Origin: Candidatus [Bacteroides] periocalifornicus
GTDB taxonomy: Bacteria > Bacteroidota > Bacteroidia > Bacteroidales > CAJPTX01
Assembly: GCA_001421095.1 (NCBI GenBank)
Contig: LIIK01000002.1
Coordinates: 63,660-127,659, forward strand
Length of the DNA: 64,000 bases
Direction of reading: 5' to 3'
The translations under genes were made by a program, and so were the position numbers. Below are positions 1-6,858 of the stretch, piece by piece (position 1 is the first letter of the stretch; every line of letters starts with the position of its first letter). A model generated the notes under the pieces. It made no database searches. It was given only the letters and a program-made list of their open reading frames with translations, and was not told where the DNA came from.

Positions 1-22
1 GGTGGGCGTGGGTATTCATGAT

Positions 23-57
23 CCCCTTATGCGTAAAAAGCATGAGGGGCTTTTTTT
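23..57 (+). terminator. Rho-independent terminator of an upstream gene
   Basis: CCCCTTATGC pairs with GCATGAGGGG (one G-T pair) across a 7-nt loop and is followed by CTTTTTTT. It probably ends a gene lying before the window. Confidence 0.8.
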
Positions 58-75
58 GCAAGAACGGTTGAATGG

Positions 76-215
76 AGACCTCTGCAAAAGTCCCGTATGG
101 GTTTAATCTTTTTCCTCTTCTCGCAAATAAATAGGTTTTAATCAATCACATCCATTTCTCGAAGACGGTAGCGACGCGGCGTGCCGCGTCGTTCATGTGA
201 TTTTTGCAGAGGTCT
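76..215 (-). mobile_element. Intact 140-bp MITE with terminal inverted repeats and 7-bp target duplication
   Basis: The ends AGACCTCTGCAAAA and its inverse TTTTGCAGAGGTCT are perfect 14-bp inverted repeats. The element is directly flanked by TGAATGG at 69-75 and at 216-222, which looks like a target-site duplication. There is no coding sequence inside. The interior has a GC-rich inverted repeat (GCGGCGTGCCGC) and matches, in reverse orientation, the copies at 31851, 36180 and 41310. It is a non-autonomous element that must be moved by a transposase encoded elsewhere; none is in this window. Confidence 0.85.
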
Positions 216-372
216 TGAATGGCATCTGGAAGGAGGAGCAGGGTAGCATGTTTGGCGTTGCACAGAGCGTGAATAGGGTCTGATTATCACTCCAAAAAGG
301 GGATTTTTTGCCTAAACGAAGGGAAATGCTCCGGTGCCTTTGCGTAAAAATTCGTATCTTGTAGATTTTCAC

Positions 373-380
373 TATATTTG
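373..380 (+). promoter_or_regulatory. Probable promoter -7 element of the TPR-like gene
   Basis: TATATTTG fits the Bacteroidetes TAnnTTTG element and lies 27 nt before the ATG at 408. It overlaps the in-frame ATG at 378, which argues for the later start. Confidence 0.55.
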
Positions 381-407
381 TTGTATCAAACTAACACAGC
401 AAGCATC

Positions 408-1154
408 ATGAGATACCTATTCACTTTCATATTGGCAATCTGCCTATCGTTCAGCGCGTTTTCCCAGAGTTCCACACCTCTCATGGGTATCGAAGGCAAG
501 ATAGGGGCAGCTCTTGGACGCTCGTTCGCCATGCAGAATCTTTCTTCGCTCGATAGCCTCGATGGGGTGCTCTCTGCTGATGCCCTGAAGGCCAACCGTC
601 TGGCGGCCTACTGGCGCAATTTCATCCAGTACTACCGTAGCGTCTACTACCTCAAGACGGGCGACCGTAGCGCAAGCGAGAAGGCGATCAACCAGGCAAT
701 TGGGAGTATAGAGTCGCTAGGCGACAAGAGTGCAGAGGACTGGGCGCTGCTGGCAGCCTGCCAGAGCTTCGGGCTGATGTTCAAGAATGGCGCAGAGGCT
801 GGCGCACTCTTGCAGAAGGTGGGTGAAAGTGCCCACAAGGCGTTGGAGCTAGACCCCACGAATGCCCGGGCGTGGTTCGTTCTCGGACAGTCAGACTACT
901 ACACCCCTGCGCAGTTCGGCGGTGGCAAGAAGGCTGAGGGCTACCTGCTGAAGGCGGCCAATAGTACGCAGCCTGCTGTAGAGGGCGGAACGATGCCCAC
1001 CTGGGGGCGTGAGCAGGCAATAGGGATGCTCATTGACCTCTACGCAAAGCAGGAGAAATGGGCAGAGGCTAAGCAATGGCTCGGGGTGGCTGAGCGTGAC
1101 TATCCACAGTCGCAATACCTAGAGCAGGCCCGCAAGGCTCTGGAGGGTAAGTAG
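408..1154 (+). CDS. Secreted TPR-like protein
   Basis: A 248-residue protein with a clear signal peptide (MRYLFTFILAICLSFSAFS, cleaved near residue 20). The remainder is helical and alanine-rich, with repeat-like segments such as ALELDPTNARAWFVLGQSDY that resemble tetratricopeptide repeats, so it is probably a periplasmic or surface-associated scaffold protein. An ATG at 378 is in frame but would overlap the promoter and spoil the signal peptide, so 408 is chosen. The next gene, a TonB-dependent receptor, begins 290 nt downstream, and I see no terminator or other feature in that gap. TPR folds mediate protein-protein contacts; the specific partner is unknown. Confidence is high for a secreted protein and moderate for TPR. 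Confidence 0.75.
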   Translation: MRYLFTFILAICLSFSAFSQSSTPLMGIEGKIGAALGRSFAMQNLSSLDSLDGVLSADALKANRLAAYWRNFIQYYRSVYYLKTGDRSASEKAINQAIGSIESLGDKSAEDWALLAACQSFGLMFKNGAEAGALLQKVGESAHKALELDPTNARAWFVLGQSDYYTPAQFGGGKKAEGYLLKAANSTQPAVEGGTMPTWGREQAIGMLIDLYAKQEKWAEAKQWLGVAERDYPQSQYLEQARKALEGK

Positions 1155-1444
1155 GAGGACTGAATGGCCGCAGTGCCACCCGTGATGGAGTAGCTACGGA
1201 GCATGCCCCGTGGTGCTTTGCAGCGCGAGTCTTCTTCCACATGGAACTGTAAGTACCGTGGGGCATCCCGCTCCGCTTGATGAGGGTGTAAGGCTGGTGG
1301 CCAGAATAGGGTTCTTTTGTGGCGATTCCCCGCAACGAGTACTGCGGGATGGAATAGCAGATCGTCGAACGATGCCGCTATGGTGGGGTGCTGGCTATGG
1401 CATCTCCCGTGTGGCAACTCAACGTCCCTAACCCTGAAATATCC

Positions 1445-3643
1445 ATGTTGAGATTATCCCTAGGGGCTCTTTTATGCGGAGTGGTACTTGCGCTAGCCAG
1501 CCCGCTTGGCGTGGTGGCGCAGGAGGTTACCCTACAGGGTACCGTGGCTGATGGGGCGCAGAAACCGTTGGCAGGAGCTACGATCTACCTGCAGCAACAC
1601 CCGAGGAAGGGCGCAATATCGGGAGACGATGGACGCTTTCAGCTACGGGTGCCGCGGGAGGCTGTGGCTACCGACACGCTTGTGGTGCTGTACATGGGGC
1701 TCCAAACCGTTCGTCTGGCGCTTAGGGAGGTAGATGTGGACAAGCCGATTGCCATAAGAATGCAGAGCAACGAGCAACAGCTACGCGAGGTGGTGGTGCG
1801 TGCGAACCCCTCGGCCAGCCGTGAATTCAGCATCAGAGAGGTTAGCCGAATGGAGATCTACAGCATGCCCGATGCTGCGGGTGATGCCCTGAAGATGGTT
1901 GCCAGCCTCCCTGCATCTACCAACACCGAGGAGAGCGCCAACCCAGAGCTCCGTGGTAGCAGCGCAGACATGACCCGCGTGCTGGTGAATGGTGTGCCGA
2001 TCAACAACCCCATGCGCTCTGGCCAGATAGATGGTACCGGGATGTTCAGCCTGCTGAACACTGAGCTGGTGGCTCGGCAGCGTGTGTACGCTAGCTGTCC
2101 GCCTGTGGTGTATGGCAATGCCACCGCGGGGCTGGTAGACATAGAGACGCCCAGCCAGCTAGATCATCGCTACTCCACGGTGAGCCTTGCGCTCATGAAT
2201 CTTGGGCTGATGCACGGTGAACCCCTCGGCGAGAAGAGCTTTGTGCAGCTATACGGCAATTACCAGAATGGCGCGGGGCTCGTTTGGCTCAATCATCCCG
2301 AGCGGCTAAAGGGCTTCGCCGGCGGCGATGTGGGGGTTAATGCGCACTGGCAAATAGCCCAGAATACCACGGCGAACCTCTATGCTTACGGAATAGACGA
2401 ACGCTATAGGGCAAGGGCCTACAGCCTAGGCTATTGGGGTGATGCTACCGCCTCTCGTATGCGGAACTTCAATATACTCAACCTCAAGCAGCGCGTGGGC
2501 AATGGGTACGTGAGCCTCAACCTTGGCTCAGACCTCTCGCGCACCCAGTATGCCCATGGGGTGCTGGTAGCGGCCCAGCGTAATGCCTGGGGCTACGCAA
2601 ACCTCGATTTTACCTACTACCCCTCCGCAGCGGTAGTTGTCCAGAGCGGAGCGGCATTCGAGTGGAGTAGGGTGCATTTCACTAACCAGTACCCCCTGTT
2701 CTACTACGCCCAGCAGCCCGATGCGCCGAGCGTTAGCTTTTCGCAAACCTTGCTCAATCGCCCCCTTGAACTCTACGCCTACGGGAGTGTGAAGGTGGGC
2801 GAGAAGATACGATTGGGCGCTGGTGTACGGGGGCGGTTACCGCTATTCGGGCAAGAGGCAGGCTACAGCTGCCAGGGGAGCGCTAGGTATCTGTTCACCG
2901 GGCAGCACTCCCTATTGGCCTCGGCGGGTTACTACACGGGGCACAGTATTCCACAGTTCTATACGCAGGCATTCAGCCCCATACGCTCTCTACAGTATAC
3001 CCTCGAATACACATGGGGCACCGCTATCACCCAGCTACAGTTGGCGGCGTACTACAAGCAGGAATTCACGCAGGCGGGGCTCAGGGAGATTGGGGGCACG
3101 GGGCAAGGACTCGCGCTGTTTGATACACGTAGGAGGATATTCGGGCTTGAAGAGTACTTCCAATGGGTTATCACCCCGAGGGTCTCATTCTCGTTCTCTT
3201 ACACCTTCCTCTACGCTAAAATCAGGCTGAATGGGCGGTGGTACGATGCCCACAACCAAATGGACGGCTTGGTGAAAGGAACTATAAGCTACAGTAGCGG
3301 GCTGCTGGGCTTCTTCTCCCTCTCGGGGAATTACCACCCAGGGCTTCACTACACCCCCATAGTGGGCGGTATTGCAGGGCATCCCTCGGCTGGCGGTGCT
3401 TACCAGCCCGTGTATGGCGAGCTGAACAGCGGGCAGCTGGGCTACTACCTCTCCTGCAATCTACAGTGGAGCCGGCTCTTTCGCTTAGGCCCGGTGAGAC
3501 TTATCACCTACGTGAGCCTGAGCAATATCCTTGGTCGGGCCAATCAGCGCTCGCCGATCTACAAGGCTGATTACAGCGGCATACAGGGCTACAATCATTA
3601 CATGGGGCGGGTGCTATACGTGGGGTGTATGGTGGGGTGGTAG
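1445..3643 (+). CDS. TonB-dependent outer-membrane receptor with N-terminal carboxypeptidase-regulatory-like domain
   Basis: A 732-residue protein. Order: signal peptide (MLRLSLGALLCGVVLALAS, ending before residue 26), a CarboxypepD_reg-like beta-sandwich (about 28-110, VTLQGTVADGAQKPLAGATI), a plug domain (about 120-230, including LRGSSADMTRVLVNGVPI), then a long region of alternating aromatic strands typical of a 22-strand barrel. Such receptors import ligands across the outer membrane using TonB energy. The ligand cannot be read from the sequence; there is no SusD partner here, so an iron, vitamin or other small cargo is possible. An in-frame ATG at 1388 would put 19 extra residues before the signal peptide, so 1445 is preferred. 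Confidence 0.85.
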   Translation: MLRLSLGALLCGVVLALASPLGVVAQEVTLQGTVADGAQKPLAGATIYLQQHPRKGAISGDDGRFQLRVPREAVATDTLVVLYMGLQTVRLALREVDVDKPIAIRMQSNEQQLREVVVRANPSASREFSIREVSRMEIYSMPDAAGDALKMVASLPASTNTEESANPELRGSSADMTRVLVNGVPINNPMRSGQIDGTGMFSLLNTELVARQRVYASCPPVVYGNATAGLVDIETPSQLDHRYSTVSLALMNLGLMHGEPLGEKSFVQLYGNYQNGAGLVWLNHPERLKGFAGGDVGVNAHWQIAQNTTANLYAYGIDERYRARAYSLGYWGDATASRMRNFNILNLKQRVGNGYVSLNLGSDLSRTQYAHGVLVAAQRNAWGYANLDFTYYPSAAVVVQSGAAFEWSRVHFTNQYPLFYYAQQPDAPSVSFSQTLLNRPLELYAYGSVKVGEKIRLGAGVRGRLPLFGQEAGYSCQGSARYLFTGQHSLLASAGYYTGHSIPQFYTQAFSPIRSLQYTLEYTWGTAITQLQLAAYYKQEFTQAGLREIGGTGQGLALFDTRRRIFGLEEYFQWVITPRVSFSFSYTFLYAKIRLNGRWYDAHNQMDGLVKGTISYSSGLLGFFSLSGNYHPGLHYTPIVGGIAGHPSAGGAYQPVYGELNSGQLGYYLSCNLQWSRLFRLGPVRLITYVSLSNILGRANQRSPIYKADYSGIQGYNHYMGRVLYVGCMVGW

Positions 3644-3691
3644 GGAGGGAGAGGGGAATGCTGCCCCTTTGCTTACCCCCATAAAAAACGC

Positions 3692-3700
3692 TACCTTCGC
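3692..3700 (+). promoter_or_regulatory. Probable promoter -7 element of the D12 methylase
   Basis: TACCTTCGC is a variant of the TACCTTTGC element seen many times in this window. It lies 44 nt before the ATG at 3745. The same variant precedes iorA. Confidence 0.55.
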
Positions 3701-3744
3701 GGTATTATATGCGGGCAGGCCAGCGCTAGCATCTCTTGTGACGT

Positions 3745-4530
3745 ATGCGACCCATAGTGAAATACCGTGGAGGAAAGGCTAGGGAACTCCCCAAAATTCT
3801 CCGAAATCTGCCAGCCTACAGAGGGCGCTACGTAGAACCCTTCGTGGGTAGAGCCGCGCTGTTCTTCCACCTCGAACCCGGCCAGGCCATAGTGAATGAC
3901 ATCAACGCCAAGCTGGCCAATCCGAAAGCGCGCATACCCAATGCGAACGAGAGCCTCTACTACCGCCTGCGCGATATGTACAATGGGCTTACCCCCGCAG
4001 AGTACTCCCCCGCCCTCCTCTACTACTTCATCAACAAGACCGCCTACTCGGGCATGATCCGGCACAACGCCCGCGGCGAATACAACGTTCCCCACGGACG
4101 CTATCGGCATTTCCGGAGCGATGGGGTAACCCTGGCGCATAGCCAACTCCTACAGCGAGCCGAAGTGCTACAGGGTGACTACCGGCAGGTGTTCGACCTC
4201 CTGGAAACCGAAGATTTCGTATTCCTTGACCCTCCCTATGGCTGCCAGTTCACCGACTACGGCAATACAGAGTACCGCGATGGATTCGGCGAAAGCGAGC
4301 AGATTCGCCTCGCGGAGGATTTCCGCAACCTCCCCTGCCGGGCGATGCTAATCATAGGGAAAACCCCGCTGACCGAACGCCTCTACCGTGGGCATATCGC
4401 CGAAGAGTACGCCAAGAGCTACGCGGTGAACATTCGAAATCGTTTCCAAGCCGGGGCGATACACATGGTGATGACCAACTATGCGCAAGCACAAGCCCGC
4501 CTCTTTACAACATCACTATGGCGCAACTGA
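3745..4530 (+). CDS. D12-class DNA N6-adenine methyltransferase (Dam-like)
   Basis: A 261-residue protein. The N-terminal VKYRGGKARELPKIL (residues 5-19) matches the conserved GGK start of D12 methylases. The S-adenosylmethionine loop is EPFVGRAALFF (31-41) and the catalytic motif is DPPY (162-165). The family methylates adenine N6, commonly in GATC-type sites. Oddity: the family loop is normally FxGxG, but here it reads FVGRA, with alanine for the second glycine, which could weaken cofactor binding. It is the first gene of a restriction-modification island that also holds a small ORF, a cytosine-5 methylase and a PstI-type nuclease. The role could be protection of a nuclease site, or an orphan regulatory methylase. 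The promoter is at 3692. Confidence 0.85.
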   Translation: MRPIVKYRGGKARELPKILRNLPAYRGRYVEPFVGRAALFFHLEPGQAIVNDINAKLANPKARIPNANESLYYRLRDMYNGLTPAEYSPALLYYFINKTAYSGMIRHNARGEYNVPHGRYRHFRSDGVTLAHSQLLQRAEVLQGDYRQVFDLLETEDFVFLDPPYGCQFTDYGNTEYRDGFGESEQIRLAEDFRNLPCRAMLIIGKTPLTERLYRGHIAEEYAKSYAVNIRNRFQAGAIHMVMTNYAQAQARLFTTSLWRN

Positions 4531-4538
4531 GAGGGAAA

Positions 4539-4628
4539 ATGCTGTTTCTCACTACCTCTCCTCGCAGCCCAGAAAAAATGGTAGCAGAAATCGCGCTGCT
4601 CGCTAAACATTTCCTGCCGTTTGAATAA
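4539..4628 (+). CDS. 29-codon small ORF, possible remnant of a restriction endonuclease
   Basis: An ATG 8 nt after the D12 methylase stop, preceded by the purine-rich GAGGGAAA, opens a 29-residue ORF containing TTSPRSPEKMVAEIALLAKH before a TAA. The composition looks protein-like, and a segment of the form TSPRxPEKM reminds me of the starts of some type II restriction enzymes, though I cannot verify that. If so, this would be the degraded nuclease partner of the D12 methylase. The DNA after the stop is AT-rich and has no open continuation in this frame. It could equally be a chance ORF. Confidence 0.35.
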   Translation: MLFLTTSPRSPEKMVAEIALLAKHFLPFE

Positions 4629-4741
4629 TCTTTTCATCAATTTACACCTTCTGATTATTAATGAGATGCCTTGCGAAACGGGCATTCTCCCTCTCGGGCA
4701 AAGTGCCTCTTTGTTGTGAATTTCTCTACCTACGCATTTCT

Positions 4742-5761
4742 ATGATTGCCCAATCCAACTACGCTGACACCGTGAACCGCCTCCTCCGCCCAGGCGAACC
4801 CACGGGGCTGCAGGCCATCGACCTGTTCGCGGGATGCGGCGGCCTGTCGCTAGGCTTCGAGGCTGCTGGCATCGCCACCACGGGCTACGAGATGGTGACG
4901 GCAGCTGCCGCCACCTATACCCGCAATCTGCAGGGGATCTGCCACTGCCGCAAGCTGGAACGAGGAGCGCACTACCCCGCAAGCGCAGACATTGTAATCG
5001 GCGGGCCACCATGCCAGCCCTTCAGCGTGCGGGGCAAGCAGCAGGGGATAGAGGATGCGCGCGATGGATTCCCGATCTTCATAGAGGCGGTAGCGTCCCT
5101 ACAGCCACGCCTCTTCCTCTTCGAGAATGTACCCAACCTGCTGCGCTCGCATCGCGACTATCTTGAATTGATACTCTCGGCGCTACGCAAGCTCGGCTAC
5201 ACCATCGCGGTCCGCTGTCTGAATGCCGTGGACTATGGGGTGCCGCAGAACCGGGAACGCGTGGTGGTGGTAGGACACCAAGGAGGATTCTGCTACCCTC
5301 CACCCCTGCCGAAACGGTGCACAGTGGCCGAGGCAATCGGCGACACAATGGGGCGCTGCGATGTGAACAGCCGATTCCTGACCCCCGAGCAAGATGCCTA
5401 CATAGCGCGCTACGAGCAGGCCTCGCAGTGTATCAACCCCCGCGACCTCTACCCCGACCGCCCGGCGCGCACCATAACGTGCCGCAACCTCGCGGGAGCC
5501 ACCAGCGACATGCAGCGGATCCGTCTGCCCGATGGCAGGCGGCGGCGCATCACCGTGCGCGAGGCCGCAAGGCTACAGAGTTTCCCCGATTGGTTTGAAT
5601 TCCTGGGCAACGAAACCCAGCAGTTCACCATGATAGGGAATGCCGTCCCCCCGATGCTGGCCTACCACTTGGCCCTAGCGGCTCGGCGTGCGCTTGCGCG
5701 GGAAAACCTCGGGGTAGAGGGGGGAAGGGAATGGAATGGATTGGAAGAACATCTGTTTTAG
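4742..5761 (+). CDS. DNA cytosine-5 methyltransferase (type II, Dcm family)
   Basis: A 339-residue enzyme with the ordered m5C motifs: I DLFAGCGGLSLGF (27-39), IV GGPPCQPFS (87-95, catalytic Cys91), VI ENV (128-130), VIII QNRERV (169-174), IX REAARLQSFP (273-282) and X GNAVPPMLAYHL (299-310). The stretch between motifs VIII and IX, which carries target recognition, is short (about 100 residues), so this is a compact single-specificity enzyme. An upstream in-frame ATG at 4661 would add 27 residues with no family resemblance, so the ATG at 4742 is preferred. The coding end overlaps the start of the nuclease gene, which implies translational coupling. It presumably protects the host from that nuclease. 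The specificity cannot be read from sequence alone. Confidence 0.9.
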   Translation: MIAQSNYADTVNRLLRPGEPTGLQAIDLFAGCGGLSLGFEAAGIATTGYEMVTAAAATYTRNLQGICHCRKLERGAHYPASADIVIGGPPCQPFSVRGKQQGIEDARDGFPIFIEAVASLQPRLFLFENVPNLLRSHRDYLELILSALRKLGYTIAVRCLNAVDYGVPQNRERVVVVGHQGGFCYPPPLPKRCTVAEAIGDTMGRCDVNSRFLTPEQDAYIARYEQASQCINPRDLYPDRPARTITCRNLAGATSDMQRIRLPDGRRRRITVREAARLQSFPDWFEFLGNETQQFTMIGNAVPPMLAYHLALAARRALARENLGVEGGREWNGLEEHLF

Positions 5762-6758
5762 CATGGAGATCATGGCTACAGGAGAAAAGACCACCACTGT
5801 GAAGCAGGCCATCTTTGCTATGCTCGACGTACTAGATGCTGTGGGCGTACCAATGGCTTCTCTAACAGATCGGCGCAAAGAGCTAATAGCCGAGGCCTGC
5901 CTCGCCCTTGGCGATATCCACTCCACTCTTCAGGCTTGTCAACCTAATAGAGGTCGCTACCTAAAGACGCGCGATATTATTTCGTATGAGAATTTACACT
6001 TTCAAGAACATAGATCGCCAGGAACGTATGACGATGTACGAAGGAAGGAGCTCCCACTACTTCTATCAATTGGCGTGGTTGAGAGTTCCTCGTCGACCAT
6101 TGCGCAGTCGACGAACAACCCCTCGCGAGGCTATGCGCTCAGTGAACATTTCGCCAAGCTTCTCACATGCTATCAGAGTGCCAATTGGACGGACGAATTG
6201 CACAAGTTCAAGGATTCAGTGACCGCACGGCTAAAGTCCCTGCAAGTATCAAGAACTCTAGCGAAACTCCCCGTAACGACCCCTAGCGGCGAGCATCTAG
6301 AACTGGAACCTGGCAAGCACAATCTCCTACAAAAAGCCATTGTTGAAGATTTTCTCCCGATCTTTGGCTTTGGCGCAGAGCTACTCTACTTGGGCGATGC
6401 TTCCAACCGGCACCTATTTACCGCCACCAGACGCCTAAAGGAACTTGGTGTATTTACGCTAGAACACGAGGAACTACCTGATGTTATAGCATATTCACAA
6501 AGAAAAAACCTCCTCTATCTCATCGAAGCTGTGCATAGTACAGAGCCTATGAATTCGCTACGGGTGAGTAAACTGCGCAAGCGGCTCGCGCAATGCCATG
6601 CGCAGCCCGTATTCTTCACGGCGTTTGCCAATCGGGCGAGCTTCCGCCGTTGGGCTGCCGACATCGCTTGGGAAACTGAAGTTTGGATTGCCGAAACACC
6701 CGACCACCTGATCCACTACAACGGCCACCGATTTTTAGACCTATTCGGAGAATCCTAG
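5736..6758 (+). CDS. BsuBI/PstI-family type II restriction endonuclease
   Basis: A 340-residue protein. The N-terminal half (to about 180) is a helical region. The C-terminal half has the BsuBI/PstI signature blocks: GKHNLLQKAIVEDFLPIFG (193-211), LLYLGDA (216-222), LPDVIAY (247-253) followed by LIEAVHS (262-268), then AWETEVWIAETPDHLIHYNG (311-330). The PD and the later glutamate fit a PD-(D/E)xK-like metal site. The family cuts CTGCAG-like sites and normally pairs with an N6-adenine methylase, whereas the coupled gene here is a cytosine-5 methylase. The start at 5736 follows the purine-rich GGAAGGG and overlaps the methylase by 26 nt; ATGs at 5763 and 5772 are alternatives. The gene is visibly richer in A and T than its neighbours, consistent with transfer. 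Confidence 0.85.
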   Translation: MDWKNICFSMEIMATGEKTTTVKQAIFAMLDVLDAVGVPMASLTDRRKELIAEACLALGDIHSTLQACQPNRGRYLKTRDIISYENLHFQEHRSPGTYDDVRRKELPLLLSIGVVESSSSTIAQSTNNPSRGYALSEHFAKLLTCYQSANWTDELHKFKDSVTARLKSLQVSRTLAKLPVTTPSGEHLELEPGKHNLLQKAIVEDFLPIFGFGAELLYLGDASNRHLFTATRRLKELGVFTLEHEELPDVIAYSQRKNLLYLIEAVHSTEPMNSLRVSKLRKRLAQCHAQPVFFTAFANRASFRRWAADIAWETEVWIAETPDHLIHYNGHRFLDLFGES

Positions 6759-6791
6759 CGGCTTGTTTTCGGTTTAATCCATAATTTTCAC

Positions 6792-6800
6792 TACCTTTGC
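6792..6800 (+). promoter_or_regulatory. Promoter -7 element of gyrA
   Basis: TACCTTTGC is an exact match to the element repeated through this window. It lies 58 nt before the gyrA ATG, after an AT-rich stretch. Confidence 0.75.
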
Positions 6801-6858
6801 GGCGGTTTGCGCTTTGGCCTGTTCGCCAAGCTCCACTAGGCGCGTATAGCTAGAATGT

